From contig CANHNT010000076.1 of the NCBI GenBank assembly GCA_947461985.1, positions 1 to 8,349 on the forward strand: a DNA stretch of 8,349 bases. The letters are read 5' to 3'. The position numbers and the translations under genes were made by a program. Below are positions 6,976-8,349 of the stretch, piece by piece (the first letter of the stretch is position 1; the number at the start of each line of letters is the position of its first letter). Source of the stretch: Bacteroidota bacterium. GTDB lineage: Bacteria > Bacteroidota > Bacteroidia > Chitinophagales > Chitinophagaceae. The notes under the pieces are model-generated. The model worked only from the letters and a program-made list of their open reading frames with translations. It made no database searches and had not been told where the DNA came from.

Positions 6976-7371
6976 TTAATCTTCCTTTTTAGCGTTTTCT
7001 AACTTTTCTTTTTCCAATTTTTCTTTTTGTTTCGCTTCTCTTCGTTCACGTTGCAAATCGTCGTATTGCAAAAATTGTATTTTAGTTAAAACTTTACGAT
7101 ACTCTTCATCACGCTTTTTAAATACAGTATAGTATACTTTCTTCATGGCATCCTTATCGGTATGCGCAGCAAATGCCGAGTCTAATTGTTGAGAAACCAC
7201 TAAATTAATTTCATATACTTTAGTAGTTGTGGCAGAATCTAATTTAAAATCATCGACCATTTGTTTGGTGTAATAAGTTGCTTTTTCTTCCGGTGTTCTT
7301 TTTTTGTAGCTTTGGCTAAAAGCGCTGCTGATACTGAAAGAAATAATAAGTAGTAGGCTTATTTTTTTCAT
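6976..7371 (-). CDS. Small secreted Spy/CpxP-like (LTxxQ) protein
   Basis: I chose the ATG at 7371 over the in-frame upstream ATGs (first at 7395) because it yields a classic signal peptide: MKK, a hydrophobic core and SAFSQ near residues 16-20. The 131-residue product would be exported to the periplasm. The mature part reads RTPEEKATYYTKQMVDDFKL (25-44), a helix, then a region ending VLTKIQFLQYDDL (94-106). LTKIQ matches the LTxxQ signature of the Spy/CpxP group, small helical periplasmic chaperone or stress-sensing proteins. The last 25 residues are a highly charged Lys/Glu tail, probably a coiled or extended helix. The general plan (TPEE then helix then L-T-x-x-Q) is common in small Bacteroidota secreted proteins of unknown role, so a chaperone function is inference. 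The gene lies 115 bp downstream of the molybdenum cofactor gene on the same strand and converges on hemD with 16 bp between stops. Confidence 0.7.
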   Translation of the reverse strand: MKKISLLLIISFSISSAFSQSYKKRTPEEKATYYTKQMVDDFKLDSATTTKVYEINLVVSQQLDSAFAAHTDKDAMKKVYYTVFKKRDEEYRKVLTKIQFLQYDDLQRERREAKQKEKLEKEKLENAKKED

Positions 7372-7486
7372 GTTTTTGATTGATAAAAACATCACTTGAA
7401 TTTAATCAAAGGATGTATGTAAGTTATGTGATTAATTGTGAATTGTAAATGTACCTATTTCGTGAAATTAGATTTTATTTTTTTTG

Positions 7487-8349
7487 TTAATCATGTCTTA
7501 TTCCTTCTACCACTTTAAAAACATGTTTTAAATAAGGAAACAGGGCTTGCATGGTTTCTTTTGCTCCGTTGGTTGAGCCTGGTAAAGTAAGCACTAACGT
7601 ATTTTTTACAAAACCTGCAATTCCTCTGGATAGCATGGCATAAGGTGTTCGTTGTTGTCCATAATTTCGCGCGACTTCCATAATGCCAGGAATTTCTCTT
7701 TCTATTAATTCGGCAACCGATTCTGGCGTCACATCTCTTGGTGATAAACCGGTTCCTCCTGTAAATAAAATTAAATCAAAATTTTCAGCTACTAATTTTT
7801 TTACAGTGTTTTGTATGTCCTTTTTTTCATCCGGAATGATAGAATAATGCGTAGAATTTATATTTGATTTTTCTAATAATGCAATGATGGCCTTGCCTGC
7901 TTTGTCTTCTTTTTTTCCGGCACTTACTGAGTCGCTACAAACAACCACTGCGGCTTTTATTTCCTTCGTCATTTTATCTTGAAATGAGGATTTGCCGCCT
8001 TTTTTATTCAATAATTTAATGGAAGAAATTTCGATATTTTTATCAATCGGTTTTAGCATGTCATACATTGTGAGTGCTACAATAGACGCACCATGCATGG
8101 CTTCTACCTCTACCCCTGTTTTATAAATGGTGGCTACTTCTACAAAAATATGAATAGTTAAATGTTCAATTTCATAACGAATATTAGTGTATTCAATCGG
8201 TAACGGATGGCAATCAGGAATGACATCACTTGTTTTTTTAACAGCCAATAAACCTGCTGCTCTCGAAAACTCAAATACATCCCCTTTTGGAACTCGTTTT
8301 TCAACAATTGCTTTTATTGTTTCTTCACTGCTCACTTTTAATTGTGCTG
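7487..8349 (-). CDS. moaCB: Bifunctional molybdenum cofactor protein MoaC-MoaB/MogA (5' end outside window)
   Basis: This is a fusion of cyclic pyranopterin monophosphate synthase (MoaC, early step) with a MoaB/MogA-type molybdopterin adenylyltransferase (late step). The frame is open to the window edge (AQLK before the GTG at 8335), and the sequence before that GTG still aligns with MoaC, so about 15-20 N-terminal residues are missing and 8335 is not the start. Counting from that GTG, the MoaC part shows KGDVF (17-21), IPDCHPLP (39-46), KTGVEVEAMHGAS (72-84), TMYDMLKPIDK (89-99) and LLNKKGGKS (108-116). These cover the family's catalytic Lys, His, Glu and Asp positions. A linker near 117-127 leads to the MoaB part: VVVCSDSVSAG (130-140), IIPDEKKDI (166-174), the pterin-binding FTGGTGLSPRDVTPE (191-205) and LPGSTNGAKE near the end. 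Both halves look intact. No other moa or mob gene is in the window; any partners would lie beyond the right edge. Confidence 0.94.
   Translation of the reverse strand, partial: AQLKVSSEETIKAIVEKRVPKGDVFEFSRAAGLLAVKKTSDVIPDCHPLPIEYTNIRYEIEHLTIHIFVEVATIYKTGVEVEAMHGASIVALTMYDMLKPIDKNIEISSIKLLNKKGGKSSFQDKMTKEIKAAVVVCSDSVSAGKKEDKAGKAIIALLEKSNINSTHYSIIPDEKKDIQNTVKKLVAENFDLILFTGGTGLSPRDVTPESVAELIEREIPGIMEVARNYGQQRTPYAMLSRGIAGFVKNTLVLTLPGSTNGAKETMQALFPYLKHVFKVVEGIRHD

Noticed and set aside
7372..7395. Upstream ATG at 7395 as the start of the small secreted protein
   Set aside because: It would place eight residues before a standard MKK signal peptide start; the ATG at 7371 fits better, though this is not proven.
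7375..7410. TTTGATT/AATCAAA inverted repeat and a weak ATCCTTTG -7-like site before the small secreted gene
   Set aside because: Seven A/T-rich base pairs with a 22-nt loop, and two mismatches to TAnnTTTG at the most important positions; neither is above chance.
7487..8335. A complete MoaCB gene starting at the GTG at 8335
   Set aside because: Codons upstream to 8349 remain open and continue the MoaC sequence; the GTG encodes an internal Val.
1..8349. CRISPR array, tRNA/rRNA, insertion sequence, prophage or defence island
   Set aside because: No spaced direct repeats, cloverleaf or rRNA sequence, transposase or integrase motifs, or terminal inverted repeats were seen; all long frames are housekeeping or small accessory genes.

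Overview
The window looks like an ordinary core-genome segment of a low-GC member of the Bacteroidota. Four things point there. The genes start after A/T-rich leaders without Shine-Dalgarno sites. Upstream regions carry TAnnTTTG-type -7 elements, the Bacteroidota primary-sigma pattern. The proteins (RseP, ParC-type topoisomerase subunit, HemD, fused MoaC/MoaB) read like their Bacteroidota versions. A DUF4271-type membrane gene precedes hemD. A finer assignment (Chitinophagia, Sphingobacteriia or Flavobacteriia) cannot be made safely from the sequence alone.

Left block (1-2211, + strand): the 3' part of dxr (isoprenoid MEP pathway) runs in from the left edge and is followed after 18 bp by rseP, an intramembrane site-2 protease. 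A strong, symmetrical A/T-flanked hairpin at 2231-2263 ends this block. It can also terminate transcription arriving from the opposite side, where a long ParC/GyrA-family gene (2331-4850, - strand) converges on rseP.

Middle block (4851-6959): a 228-bp divergent region separates the topoisomerase gene from a + strand pair, a DUF4271-like membrane protein and a uroporphyrinogen-III synthase (HemD, tetrapyrrole synthesis). The membrane gene appears to begin at a GTG almost on top of its predicted transcription start (leaderless). A near-perfect second promoter lies inside its 3' end and would drive hemD separately. HemD carries an unusual lysine/alanine/serine-rich N-terminal extension of about 80 residues resembling a histone-H1 tail.

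Right block (6976-8349, - strand): a small secreted Spy/CpxP-like (LTxxQ) protein converges on hemD with only 16 bp between stop codons. Upstream of it lies a fused MoaC-MoaB/MogA molybdenum cofactor gene that runs off the right edge.

The window has no RNA gene, insertion sequence, phage gene, CRISPR array or defence system that I can support, and no gene-free stretch longer than 300 bases. I do not see a wholly new multi-gene system. The items most worth a second look are the HemD tail, the promoter that coincides with a protein motif in the DUF4271 gene, the leaderless GTG start, and a clamp-binding-like C-terminus on the topoisomerase subunit.
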